Shown: piece by piece, positions 54,174 to 64,000 of the stretch
How the letters are laid out: the number at the start of each line of letters is the position of its first letter
Numbering within the stretch: position 1 is the stretch's first letter
Origin: Tieghemostelium lacteum
Taxonomy: Eukaryota; Evosea; Eumycetozoa; Dictyosteliales; Raperosteliaceae
NCBI GenBank assembly: GCA_001606155.1
Contig: LODT01000051.1
Span: 558,001 to 622,000 of the forward strand
Length of the DNA: 64,000 nt
Direction: 5' to 3'
Translations under genes and position numbers: made by a program
The notes under the pieces: model-generated
Database searches by the model: none
Told to the model about the DNA's origin: nothing
Seen by the model: only the letters and a program-made list of their open reading frames with translations

Positions 54174-54268
54174 TCTGTTTAAATATGAAACTACAAAAAA
54201 AAAAAAATTTTAAAAAAAAGTACACAAAATAGCTCGTTTTCCAATTTTCAACAAAAAAAATAAAATAT

Positions 54269-55882
54269 TTAAAAATTAACAGTTTTATTAAAATCTTGAT
54301 CAACAATTAGAGGAACATTTCTTTGAATATTTGAAATTGAATTTATAAATTTCAAAGATCTCTTTAAAATTATTAAAATTAAAATTGATAAAATGGTTGC
54401 CGTCAAACCAAATATAAATATAATATTATGTCCAATCTTTAAAAATATTATAGTTGATAAAATAGGTGATATGAATTTACCCAATATAGTAGAAAAATGA
54501 TAAAATTTGTGTGTATATGTCTGTATGAGTTATATTGAAAAGTATTATTAATATATAATGATATAAAGAATTTTAAATGAATAAGACTTACAATATAAAT
54601 GTTCTCAAATAATTCAGAAAAGATATTGTAGATACTGATAATGAGGATTGGAAAACTTAAAGCTATAAACATGATTCCAAAACAAAATCTAAATATTTCT
54701 GGGTTGGATGAGTGTGTCCAATCAATGAGGAAAAGAAAACCAATAGCAGTCAATACTAATGACACGTAGAGTAGTACTCTGTTATTTGATATCCTTTTAG
54801 AGAGTGTAGAGGAGAGGCAAGTTGATATTCCTAGACACATAAAAAACAAACTAATTTTTGTGAGATCCCAATTGTAGGGACCATATCCGCTTTTGTCAAA
54901 CATTAATGGAATGAATATTGTCTCAACAATCATTCCAACGCTATATACAAAAAAATTTACTGATACAAAAAGAAATAATGTAATCTCTGTTGGAAATATA
55001 CATGATTTCTGAGTTCTATATGGTTTTTGTTTAGGTTTTGGTAATTGGTATGCATCTATTGAAAATTAAGGTTATTAATATAATTGTTTTAATAGGATGG
55101 TTTATAATAATGGGATAAGGTATCTTACCATAGATCTCTGATTCGTAATATTGTGAAATTGAATTATCAAGAAGTTTGCCAATGGCAGTGACAATGATAG
55201 AGAAGAAAGTTAGAAAAGCTGCAATCCAAGAGAGTAGATTTACTCCGTCAATGTCTGCAGATGCTATGATATTGAAATGTGCTTTGATTTGAAGTTTACT
55301 GAATGCTGCAACTATTACAGGTCCAATTATATAGGATAGTGAAGTGAATAGTGATACTTTAGATATCCTATATCTGTGTAGAATACTGTCTTTTGAGTCT
55401 GCTAATAGACTGTGAAGTATAACCTGTGAACTACTGCCAAAACCAACGATAAAACGTGAGAGAACAATTAAAAAACTCTGTGGAAATGCAGCATAGATGA
55501 TATCACCTATCAATGTTATTGCAATAAAGGTGAATAATAAAAACCAATAGGATTTCTTGTTTTCTAGATACCTATTAAAAAATTCTCTTCCTAATGTTGA
55601 TCCGAGATGAAATGTGGATATAGATAACCCTAAAATGATTAAACTTTGTTTATTCTAATTGTAACCATATCAATATATATTCAATGTGACGCTATACAGA
55701 ACCTAGTACTATATACATACTAAATATAAATAGGGCCATATAGTTATTGATACTATCGATGTTGATATATTGCTTAAAAGTACAACTAAAATTCCGATGA
55801 GATATTTTCTAGAGAATTTTTTACCAACTATTTGGTAATCTGAAGAATCGAGTAGATTCTCATTTTCAATATCATATTCCAT
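54269..55882 (-). CDS. Major facilitator transporter, CLN7/MFSD8-like
   Basis: Four exons: 55882..55721, 55654..55129, 55055..54592, 54520..54269; 467 residues, about twelve membrane helices. Features shared with MFSD8 (CLN7): SIVSITIWPYLYL at the end of helix 1 (SIWPYL in human), VLSRFIVGFGSSSQVILHSLLA, SLSYIIGPVI, and at the start of the second half PTEITLFLFVSVNFFVYSVG followed by ETIFIPLMF. CLN7 is a lysosomal membrane protein, with chloride channel activity reported in mammals. The assignment is by pattern; other MFS groups remain possible. The exon 3-4 join (GTAAGT...ACAG) is the least certain. Confidence 0.72.
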
Positions 55883-56324
55883 ATATCAAAAATTTAAATT
55901 AAATTGAGAAGTAATAAAAAAAAATTTTTTTACATTTTACAAAATAATACAATATTGATATATTATAGCTTTAATAAGTAATATTAGTTTTTTAAATTAG
56001 ATTATTCCTAATTTGTTTTTTTAATTATTTATTTGAAACGATTTTCAAAACTGATAAAATCTTTTCCGCGATTAGTTTGATAATTCTTTGATTTTTTTTT
56101 TTCTTAATTGTCCATGCTAAATGAAAGAACACTATGATGATTAAATCAACAAAAGACATGCAAAAAATCATGTAAAACATAAATATTGGTCATGTTCTGA
56201 ATATGAATGAATGTCCTTATTTAAGAATTAAATTCCAGTGTATTTCTTCATTGAACCAAATATCATATTTAAAAAAGTTATTTTATTTATGAAAATCATT
56301 ATCAATTGATATATATTAGATACA
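55883..56324. other. Divergent promoter spacer
   Basis: About 440 bp, AT-rich, with T-runs and a CG-containing patch CTTTTCCGCGATTAG near 56060. No gene recognised. Confidence 0.45.
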
Positions 56325-57734
56325 ATGGCTGAAAGAGCATATTATGCATATAATAAATCCTTCTCTAGTGGGTGGGCACACTACCTTATTTTTCAAGTAA
56401 ATGGAAATTATGGTTCAGAGACTCTATGTTTGAAGATTGATGGTAAGTCTTGATAGTAAATAGTTAAATACCTTCAGGTATTAATATCTAAGTGGTTTTT
56501 AGGTGATTATTTAAAATTTGGAGAGATTCCAGGTGGAGTTTCAAATATTGATTTTTCACAATCAATTATTGTTAATAAGTTGACAAATTATGGATTTACA
56601 CTACACTCTAGTCAAAATGGTGAACAAGCTTATATTCACCAAAAAACTGAAATGGCTAGACCCTATGCTGATTTGATTCCTATTGAACCATCTGGAAATT
56701 ATTATACAGTTCATCGTGGTTCTGGTGGATATGCTGTAGAATTCACTATTCAATCAGATGGATCATTGAGGGATAGTAATGGAAAACCATTGACATTACT
56801 TAGAACTAATTATGCTACCTATGCTGGTGTTGGTGGTAATGAGATACCAATACTCATTGGTGCTTATCCAAATGTCTCCAATATTGAAAGAGATGAATAC
56901 CAAAATCTGAGATCAGCAAGATCTTATGTACAACCCCAACTATCAGCCACTGAATTATCCATGGTACAAGGATTTGCAACCAACTGGTATGGTGCAATTC
57001 AAGGTTCTGATCTCAATAGAGATGGTATTCTAACAAGAGACGAACTTGTCAATGTACTATTACGTGCCAACACCCCATACCCTACAGCTCTAGATTCTGT
57101 CAATAAAATATTCCAAGTACTCGATAAAGACAATAATGGAATGCTAACTATAAGCGATATTCAATTGTACAATCAAAACCCAGTGGTTCAACAGCAACCA
57201 GTGGTTCAACAACAAGCAGTGGTTCAACAACAAGCAGTGGTTCAACAACAACCTGTGTATGGACAAAGTCAAGCATTAACCGCTCAAGAACAAGGTATTG
57301 TGAACAGTTTTGTTAGTAATTTCAATGGAGTTCTTCAGACCTTGGATATGAATAGAGACGGTAATATTGATAGAAATGAATTAACTAGATTATTAATGAA
57401 TACCAATCCACCTAATCTAAATGAATGTGTAAATAAGATATTTGCAGCATTAGATAAAGATAATAATGGTGTAATTAATTATGCTGATATAACACGTTAT
57501 TCACAACAACCAACTCAACAAGTGCAATATCCATTACAACCTCAACCACAAGCACCACCTCCACAACAACCTGCTGGTCTACAAAGTTACATGAATTTGT
57601 ATTTTGAAGGTTTTCCAGTTTATCGTAAAGGTAAATTAGAGGAATACTATGTTCAAACCCCTTCTGGGTATCGTCAAATTGCTTGGATAAGAGATAATGT
57701 TGGTGGTGGTAGATGGCAAAAAGTTGGTTGGTAA
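56325..57734 (+). CDS. Four-EF-hand calcium-binding protein with VVQQQ repeats
   Basis: Exon 1 is 56325..56442, the intron 56443..56502 (GTAAGT...TTTAG), exon 2 is 56503..57734; 449 residues. The N-terminal 190 residues are Gly/Asn/Tyr-rich beta-like sequence (AHYLIFQVNGNYGSE, YYTVHRGSGGYAVEF) with no family recognised. Then two EF-hand pairs: DLNRDGILTRDEL and DKDNNGMLTISD; DMNRDGNIDRNEL and DKDNNGVINYAD, all with full Ca-binding residues. Between the pairs is a tandem repeat of VVQQQP/A (57181-57250). A Pro/Gln linker leads to a C-terminal domain of about 50 residues with many aromatic residues (YFEGFPVYRKGKLEEYYV). Probably a cytosolic Ca sensor or a lectin-like protein; role unknown. Confidence 0.75.
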
Positions 57735-58127
57735 TTATATGGTATATAAATAGAAACCACATAACCCTCTTTAAAGATTCTCTTATCAAAATAAAATATT
57801 TTTAAAAATTTAACGATTTAATTTATGTAATCAATGATATCATTTTTTAATAGATGTATAACAACAACAATACTGTTGATTTAATTGATGTTATCATTTC
57901 AAATTTTTTGTAATATTTATATATATTGTTGATAAATCAGGTAATTAACACGAATTTTTTCTTTAATTTTTGTTTTTTTTTTAGTAGTAAATTTACAACA
58001 AATGTGGGTTAAAAATAGACATTTAATTTAAATTGCCTGACTCTTGTTGTTGCAATAAATTAATTATAGCGTTTATAGAAACTAAATTTTATTTTCATAT
58101 TAATTTTTAAATACTATATATATTATT
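57735..58127. other. Spacer, no gene seen
   Basis: AT-rich, with a T-run at 57970-57983. Nothing recognised. Confidence 0.45.
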
Positions 58128-59177
58128 ATGATGATACATAAAATTATTCAGAGTAAAAGTAGCCTATTGGTTAATACCAGTAATGGAATATATAAATCAC
58201 TTCAAAGACAATATCTCAGTAATAACTCGCAATACCAAAATAATAACTATGATATAATGTCTTTAACTCACCATAATAATTCAATAGAGAATACTTATAA
58301 GATACTTCAAGATATCATTACCAATGGAAAGAACAAATCATCACAATTGCGAATTTCCTATTTCAACCAGGAAAGAGATAAATGTGATATTAAAGGTATA
58401 AAAGTTTTGGGATATGTGGATCATTATCAAAGTCAACATGAATATCCTTGGATTGTAGTTACTGGTGGCAGTGATAGACAATGGTCAAGTGTCAATCTGT
58501 CATTATATATCGCAACACTTTTAGCACATAATCCATTGCAAAAATATGATGTATTAATATTCCCAATACAATCTCCAAGTCTATTTTCTCATAAAGAAGA
58601 AGATTCATCCATTACAGCTCTATTGGAAGCATCAATGAATCAACAACCTAATAATATTTTATCATCATTTTCCTCCAATTTTTTAACATCATCATCATCT
58701 AATAGCAATAATAGTAATAATAACAAACATTCACTACACCAATACTCCAACTTTAGTTTATATTCATCCACTAATAATGGAATGGGCACTGATTTATCAG
58801 AACTAAATTACGCCAAACCTGTAAATAGCAATAAAAATTTAGTTTTAAATGATTGGTTAAAAAAATCCAAAAGACCATTCCAACATTTAGAATTGAATCT
58901 ACAGAATAAGAATAAACCAACCATACAACTCGACCCTAATGTACATAATAACAAAAAACCATCTAGAATACAAATACAATACTTTAATAACACCGAATCC
59001 AATGTAAATACTAAACCAAACCAAAGAAATTATATTTTGGAACTTAAAAATATTCCAAACCACCTTAACAATGATAAACTATTTAACATCAGTAAAGATA
59101 TTTCCAGAGACCTGAAAATATTTGAAAATTTTAAATTCTTTAATAATTCAAATAAGTTTAATAAAAAGAGTATTTAA
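58128..59177 (+). CDS. M14 carboxypeptidase-like protein lacking the zinc site and half the domain
   Basis: Single exon, 349 residues. A mitochondrial-presequence-like start (MMIHKIIQSKSSLLVNTS) is followed by a region like M14 metallocarboxypeptidases: KVLGYVDHYQSQHEYPWIVV, then TGGSDRQWSSVNLSLYIATL, where active enzymes have GGIHAREWxS with zinc ligands His and Glu; here these are missing. IFPIQSPSLF takes the place of VPVxNPDG. Past this the protein turns into Asn/Ser-rich low-complexity sequence with no third zinc ligand or catalytic Glu. It is either a decayed gene kept open or a non-enzymatic relative. The likeness is modest and rests on one motif region. Confidence 0.5.
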   Translation: MMIHKIIQSKSSLLVNTSNGIYKSLQRQYLSNNSQYQNNNYDIMSLTHHNNSIENTYKILQDIITNGKNKSSQLRISYFNQERDKCDIKGIKVLGYVDHYQSQHEYPWIVVTGGSDRQWSSVNLSLYIATLLAHNPLQKYDVLIFPIQSPSLFSHKEEDSSITALLEASMNQQPNNILSSFSSNFLTSSSSNSNNSNNNKHSLHQYSNFSLYSSTNNGMGTDLSELNYAKPVNSNKNLVLNDWLKKSKRPFQHLELNLQNKNKPTIQLDPNVHNNKKPSRIQIQYFNNTESNVNTKPNQRNYILELKNIPNHLNNDKLFNISKDISRDLKIFENFKFFNNSNKFNKKSI

Positions 59178-59375
59178 ATAAATTTATCACAAGTTAAAAT
59201 GGATATTAAATTCAACTATTTTTCTGAAATTTATCTAAAAATCTATTAATAGATGAATAAACTGATAAAAGAAATGATGGTAAATATAGTGCACACTGTT
59301 GGATCACTATTATACAGATAATTTCATAGGACGAGAAATAAGAAAATAGATATATAGATATATATAGATATTTTC

Positions 59376-61389
59376 TTATTTTGTTTTCAAAGATAATAGC
59401 AAACAAAACTGAGAAACATCTTTATGATGATAGGTGTTTTCATAAGAGAAACTGTTATATCTATCCTCTGGGACTACAAAATAAAGGAAGATATGTTGAA
59501 ATGTACCTTCAGTGATTAATTGATGGAAATTATCCCTATTGGTTGGATGAATTTCTGACACTGTAATTTGGAAAAAATTGGCGTATTCATCTTGATACTT
59601 GATAAGTGAATCTATTGCATTATAGTTTTTGGATTTTGGAATCCAGTAAATTTCATTGCCAAGGTTTGCTATAGAATCAAAGTAGTTTCTGTCCATCTTT
59701 TTACTGGCAAAAGTTGAGGAAAATAAACGAATATTGCCTGTTAACTGAAATTTTCTACTAGTTGAAGATGTTGGTGTGGATTGAATTTTTGTAGTCATGT
59801 TATGGCTAGGAAGTTTTACTTTATATTTTTTTTTTTGAGATAGATTAATGAATTGAAAAGAACCATTTTGATCTATTTTACTAGTTAATTTGCTATTATT
59901 ATCGCTAATTTCTACAACTAAATCTGATTGTTGGGGAAGAAGAGGTCTAATTTGGAAAGAATTTTTTTCACAAAGTTCTATGTGTGCTAATTGTTCAAAT
60001 ACGTTACCACCAAGACTTGAATGGCGAAATATCGCTACATTCATATGTTTTATAACCTCTTCTCTTTGTTCATCATAGAATTTGTTTGTTATTTTCCGTG
60101 CAATATAATTCGATCCAAATTCTATAACTGTTTGTTCAAAATTTGAATCTAAAGGAATAACATGAAGAATCTTGTGTGATAACGATTGGTTGGTAACATT
60201 AGAAACTTCTCCAAAAAATTTAAAGACGTGGGCAGGTTCGCATTCCAATATAGCCCTATCAAGCTCCATTACAGTATTCTCATTATATAATTTTCTGGGT
60301 ATACCTCCCCAACAAGAATATAGTTTCTCAACGGTATTCCTTTTCAAATCTTTTACCTTAATTAAAAGGTCAATTTCTTCTTTAGACCAAGGCCCCATCC
60401 AGAGTTTTTGAGAATATTCAGGTAATGTCTATTTAATGTTAAGTCAAATTTTTGTTCATTAAAATATTATAATATATATATATATATATATATATCTTAC
60501 CTTCATGTATTCTTTGTATTTCTCTGTCTGGCGAAGATACCATAACCGTATGACATTTAGGTCCAAGATGGTATTTAAATTTTATACTATCAACGAGGTA
60601 TATTGTTGTTTCTGGGGTCATTTGGAGGTCTTCTAATACAAATCTATAATTTATACCATACAGAATAAAAGGGAGAGAAGTCACAATATATTGATCTTCA
60701 TCATGGTGGAACTTAAAGATAAAAATATCATTATTGTGCTGTGAATGAAAAATAATATCTTTTTTTTCTTCAATAAGAGAGAACAATAAATATATCAAAT
60801 AATAGCTCTTTCCTATACCTGGATTTCCTGTAACTAACTGAATTGATGTTTGATTCGTATTCATAAAGTTTTTAACTAGTGTTGTAATAGTTTTGTAGCA
60901 TTCTCTAATGATTATAGGCCGATCTTTAATAGAAGTTTTAGAGAATAATAATTTAGACCAGCCCTCTGGAGGTGAAAGTAATTGGTATTTAATAGGTATG
61001 GTTTTTTCACTTATTTTTGTAGAACTAAAAGGGAAATTAATATTTTTCCCTATAATATGGATTAGTACCCAATCCTCTAAAAAGTATCCTATTTTTCAAT
61101 TAATCTAATAATTACCTAGATTACCAGTACTTGTAGTTGTGGTTGTAGTTGTTGGTTGACAAATTTTTATAAGATCGCCTTTTTTTTTTCCATTCCAACC
61201 ATTGTCTTCTGTGAAAATCTTTTCTTTGGCGTCTTGGTAGGCGATGTCTGTTAAAACTTCATATAGACCTTTTTTGGTCAATTCAAAGCCTTCCTTTTCT
61301 AAGATATCTACAGTTTTGTGTGCTTTTTCCTCTGTGATTTGATCAATATTATTAACTAAATAAGTAATTAAATCTTTTCTATCAGTCAT
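59376..61389 (-). pseudogene. Crinkler/RHS-type NTPase gene, probably broken (about one break)
   Basis: Crinkler/RHS family: proteins with a short N-terminal recognition part, a P-loop NTPase and a C-terminal effector region. Seen here: an N-terminal module of about 80 residues (MTDRKDLITYLVNNIDQITEE) with a Thr linker, an intron near 61115-61050, the P-loop VTGNPGIGKSYYLIYLLF, a Walker B-like IYLVDS, the family block VMVSSPDRE, then WMGPWSKEEI and CWGGIPRKLY, and a C-terminal region typical of the RHS group (FRHSSLGGNVFEQLAH). The parts are all on one strand and in order, but the reading frame is not fully continuous, so I count about one break. It may be a young fossil or carry an assembly error near the TA microsatellite. 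Confidence 0.65.
60473..60495. repeat. TA dinucleotide microsatellite
   Basis: About eleven TA units in a row, inside the Crinkler/RHS-type gene region. Likely length-variable and hard to assemble. Confidence 0.85.
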
Positions 61390-61441
61390 TCTAAAATACA
61401 GTATTTTAATTTATAAAACAAAAAAAATAAAGCCAAAACAA

Positions 61442-61899
61442 TTATTTATCATATTTTGTTTTTTTAGATGTAAATAGATTTAATAATTGATCCTTATTTA
61501 TCATAAAATGTAAAGTGGATCCCGACCCATATGGTTGTAAAGTAATTCCATAGCCTTTAATTCTCTGTTTGGGTTCATTTTCGGCTGATATCTTTGCATC
61601 TTTCATTCATAATTTGTATTCATTGAAAGATTGGTATTTGATTTTTCCCATAGCTTTTTAGAACATATTTGTGTTTGATGTGTTTCATGAGGGTATGATA
61701 TATATACCCTCTGATAATAATGATTCTGGTATTATCCTCATTAAAATGTGAGGTGTCAATATCAATGATACCAATAAAATGCCTCCATTACTGATTCATT
61801 ACTAACTATTTTGGCTAAATTATTCAAATACTTTTTGATTCCCACTAATTCTGTTGATAACATATCTTCTTTGCTTTGGTAATTGAATTCGAATTGCAT
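61442..61899 (-). pseudogene. Remnant of an unidentified protein gene
   Basis: Short minus-strand coding-like stretches follow one another: one begins MQFEFNYQSKEDMLSTELVG, one reads RIIIIRGYIYHTLMKHIKHK, and a last one (61606..61442) ends MINKDQLLNLFTSKKTKYDK with a stop. They look like pieces of one protein whose frame is interrupted more than once. Family not recognised; the neighbourhood suggests a relative of the adjacent Crinkler/RHS-type gene, without proof. Confidence 0.4.
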
Positions 61900-62512
61900 T
61901 GTGGTTTATTGTAATTATAAAGTTAGTATGATTATTCATTTCAAATTCATCTACATATTTTTGTCTGATTATTAATTTTGGTTCTGTTAATTACATAAAA
62001 TAGTATAACAGTTTTTTATTGATAACTTTTAATTATTATTATTAATAGTTTTTTGAGACAATTATTTCTACAACGTATGAGTAAATTAGAATTTCCATTT
62101 TCAAACATTTTCTTGATAATTTTATATTTGACTTTTTGGTGAAGTAACTGTTTTTGTAGTTGTTTTATTTGGATGAGAAGTCTTAAGAAAGGGGAATATT
62201 TTAATTATAGTTCATTTGGCTATGAATTCACCATCATTTCTAAGTGATCTTTTAATGTATGCTATGAATTGTTGACCATCTATGGTTATTTAAGTTTTCT
62301 ATATATTATTTTATTTTAAGAGGAAAATAAGTATAGAAGAAATACGAATAGAAAATAAGAAAGGAGAGGAAATATGATTTGTTGTTTAAAATTAAAGGCA
62401 AGTGAAAAGAATTTTCCCAAGATTAGAATTAATAAAAGATTGAAATTAAGGATAACAAAGTAAAGAGTGTTTAGAAAATCAAAAGATGATCTAATCGCTT
62501 CTGTGACAAGTT
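61900..62512. other. Decayed region, one further coding-like scrap
   Basis: No intact gene. A minus-strand scrap at about 62293-62217 reads TIDGQQFIAYIKRSLRNDGE, which may belong to the same decayed gene as the remnant to the left. The rest is AT-rich sequence. Confidence 0.35.
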
Positions 62513-62960
62513 TTATTGACCCTTGGAGTTTCCTTTGTTTTTTTGTATTTCTAAATATGGACCCATAAATTGTTTCAATTCCTCAAAAGCAGTTTCTAAA
62601 TTATCATTTACAATTATTTTATCAAAGAAATTGGGAGTATTTGTCTATTCCATTTCTTTTTGGGCATTTTCTAATCGTAATTTAATGGAATCTTCACTCT
62701 CAGTACTTCTTATCTGTAATCTATTTTTTAATGTGTTAACTCTCAATAAAATAATAATCATTTGTTTACCTCACCTAATCTAGGTTTTCTAGTTGTGTGG
62801 GAAATAATGTGTCCGATACAATTTACATATTCTTTTTTTAATTTTAGAATTACTATTTAAATTAGTTAATTAAAAACTTTCAAGTTTATTACCTACATGC
62901 TCCTTTACCAACTCCTGATGGCCCAGTAATAATAAAAATAGGTAGTTTGGTATCTATCAT
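62513..62960 (-). pseudogene. Guanylate kinase pseudogene
   Basis: Recognisable pieces of a GMP kinase in the right order: MIDTKLPIFIITGPSGVGKG (P-loop, from ATG 62960), then [15 protein letters not shown] (GMP-binding segment), then LKNRLQIRSTESEDSIKLRL and FFDKIIVNDNLETAFEELKQ, ending at a TAA at 62515-62513. The middle of the enzyme, about 70-80 residues including the IFI-PPS strand, is missing; a TAG interrupts the frame after ENAQKEME (about 62647); and the frame does not continue across the likely intron between the P-loop piece and the GMP-binding piece. A functional guanylate kinase must exist elsewhere in the genome, so this is a decayed copy, not the working gene. Confidence 0.75.
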
Positions 62961-63420
62961 ATGCAAAAATTTATAAATGGGGGAGAAAAAAAATTTTAAT
63001 TGTTAGATCTAGATTGAAGCAAAAATAGTTACCAAAGAAAGTGCAATTCTTAGCCGTTATTTTATTTTCCAGCCAAAAAATATTTTACAGAGTGTGCCGA
63101 TATAACTTGTACACTCATGTGAATGGATACACAAATACATAGAGAATTACAATGTAATGACTGCAAAGATTTTTGGTCAGCTACAAGGTAAAACTAAACA
63201 AAAAGAATGATTTTATATATTTAAACAATCGGAAATATACCCAATGCTTTTGGAAAACATAGTGGAAGAATGGAGAATACTGTGAATTTTAAACTTCAAA
63301 AAAAAATTAATTTTCCATCATGATGGAGTTATCAATAAAAGGCAAAAATTTCTAAGAACAATACATTTTTGAATAATTATAAAATTTTTTAAAGACTTTT
63401 TTGAAAAAAGAAATCTAGAA
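62961..63420. other. Spacer, no gene seen
   Basis: AT-rich, between the guanylate kinase pseudogene and a gene that starts at 63421 and leaves the window. No recognisable feature. Confidence 0.45.
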
Positions 63421-64000
63421 ATGGACAACGAAGTTAAAGAAGAGACTAGGATTGTAAAGTTATCATTATATTTAGAGAAATCTATATTAATGATATTGTC
63501 AAAAGAATTGAGTTTAATTGATTCTTCAAAATCACATCTTCCAATTGTCAAATGGGCAATGAATTATTCATTGGTTTGTTGGGAATGGTTTGAAATTTTG
63601 AAAAAACAGGTGGCTTGTACAATGATTATTGATATGGAAAAATCTAAGTTTGCACAGTCACATAACCCATGTGAATTCAATCTAATCAATAGTAACAATA
63701 GATTTAGATTTCACTCCAATTTTGAAAATGTTAAACACTTGAAATTTAAACATGTAAACATTAAATCATTTGTTGATGCAATTTCAGAATACAAAGATAA
63801 AGGCGATATCCTATCAATTGAAAGTATATTAGTAGTCTTTGATGCATTCGAAGATTTTTCACCTATTCGTTCAGATTTATTGAATTTACTCAACCAAATT
63901 CAAATTCTTAATGTTCAATATCATTTTGATATTATGACTGACCAAGTAAACAAGTGGCTTATAACCGTTCAAAATAACAATGAAATGTTACATAAAAACT
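63421..64000 (+). CDS. F-box-like dictyostelid family protein, N-terminal part only
   Basis: Open from ATG 63421 to the window end, 193 codons without a stop. The N-terminal LSLYLEKSILMILSKELSLI and LPIVKWAMNYSLVCWEWFEIL resemble the degenerate F-box start of a large dictyostelid family (helix, hydrophobic spacing, then LVCxxWF). What follows (FRFHSNFENVKHLKFKHVNI) looks like the first leucine-rich-repeat-type segments of that family. The rest is outside. Family assignment is by pattern and moderately sure; a substrate-receptor role is inferred. Confidence 0.6.
   Translation, partial: MDNEVKEETRIVKLSLYLEKSILMILSKELSLIDSSKSHLPIVKWAMNYSLVCWEWFEILKKQVACTMIIDMEKSKFAQSHNPCEFNLINSNNRFRFHSNFENVKHLKFKHVNIKSFVDAISEYKDKGDILSIESILVVFDAFEDFSPIRSDLLNLLNQIQILNVQYHFDIMTDQVNKWLITVQNNNEMLHKN

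Noticed and set aside
1-64000. tRNA, rRNA, CRISPR arrays, intact transposons or retroelements
   Set aside because: None recognised by eye on either strand; intact DIRS or TRE-type elements with recombinase or reverse transcriptase motifs are not present.

Overview
The window is nuclear DNA of a social amoeba (Dictyostelia). The signs are very AT-rich spacers with long A and T runs, tightly packed genes on both strands, short GT-AG introns of about 55-170 bp, Asn/Gln/Thr/Ser homopolymer tracts inside proteins, and lineage-typical genes: a TKL-kinase/RasGEF fusion, an HssA/B-like small protein, F-box/ankyrin proteins and a Crinkler/RHS-type protein. I cannot fix the species. Spacers look less extreme than in D. 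discoideum, so a Cavenderia- or Heterostelium-like genome is possible.

Layout. 1-9 kb: syntaxin-16 (cut by the window edge), Kelch-BTB protein, F-box/ankyrin/CaaX protein with an apparent frame slip, NIFK-like nucleolar protein, a selenocysteine deiodinase-family protein with a visible SECIS element, and a two-helix membrane protein. 9-24 kb: TVP23, a mitochondrial acyl-CoA synthetase, a TMEM185-like membrane protein, a secreted alpha/beta hydrolase, a 2.4 kb spacer, SHQ1, the complex III assembly factor UQCC1/CBP3, CD2BP2/LIN1 and an unknown coiled-coil protein. 24-38 kb: the kinase-RasGEF protein, a double desaturase whose front half is catalytically dead, fatty acid amide hydrolase, a nucleotide-sugar transporter, a DUF1365-cyclopropane synthase-like fusion with an eroded methyltransferase motif, and a five-exon coatomer zeta gene. 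38-59 kb: CCDC137-like, a chalcone-isomerase-like mitochondrial protein, ribose-5-phosphate isomerase, an EMAPII-type tRNA-binding protein, alpha-L-fucosidase, the divergent pair NOL10/KRI1, HssA/B-like, APC7, PIN4, a tail-anchored micro-protein, RBM39, a CLN7-like transporter, an EF-hand protein and a broken-looking M14 carboxypeptidase relative. 59-64 kb looks like decaying accessory DNA: a Crinkler/RHS-type gene, unassigned gene remnants, a guanylate kinase pseudogene, and an F-box-like gene leaving the window.

Themes. (1) An identical 14-base element, TTCGTTCGTTTTTT, lies 20-42 bp before the start codon of three nucleolar genes (NIFK, CCDC137-like, KRI1; the last shares its spacer with NOL10), and a half copy lies at SHQ1. 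It is a candidate ribosome-biogenesis promoter element. (2) Three lipid-related genes lie within 9 kb (double desaturase, FAAH, DUF1365-CFA-like), and two of them carry enzyme domains that kept the fold but lost the active-site residues. (3) The deiodinase-family gene has UGA at the catalytic position and a good form-2 SECIS just after its stop codon. Many genes here need introns to be read correctly; exon joins were worked out by hand from GT/AG signals and frame.
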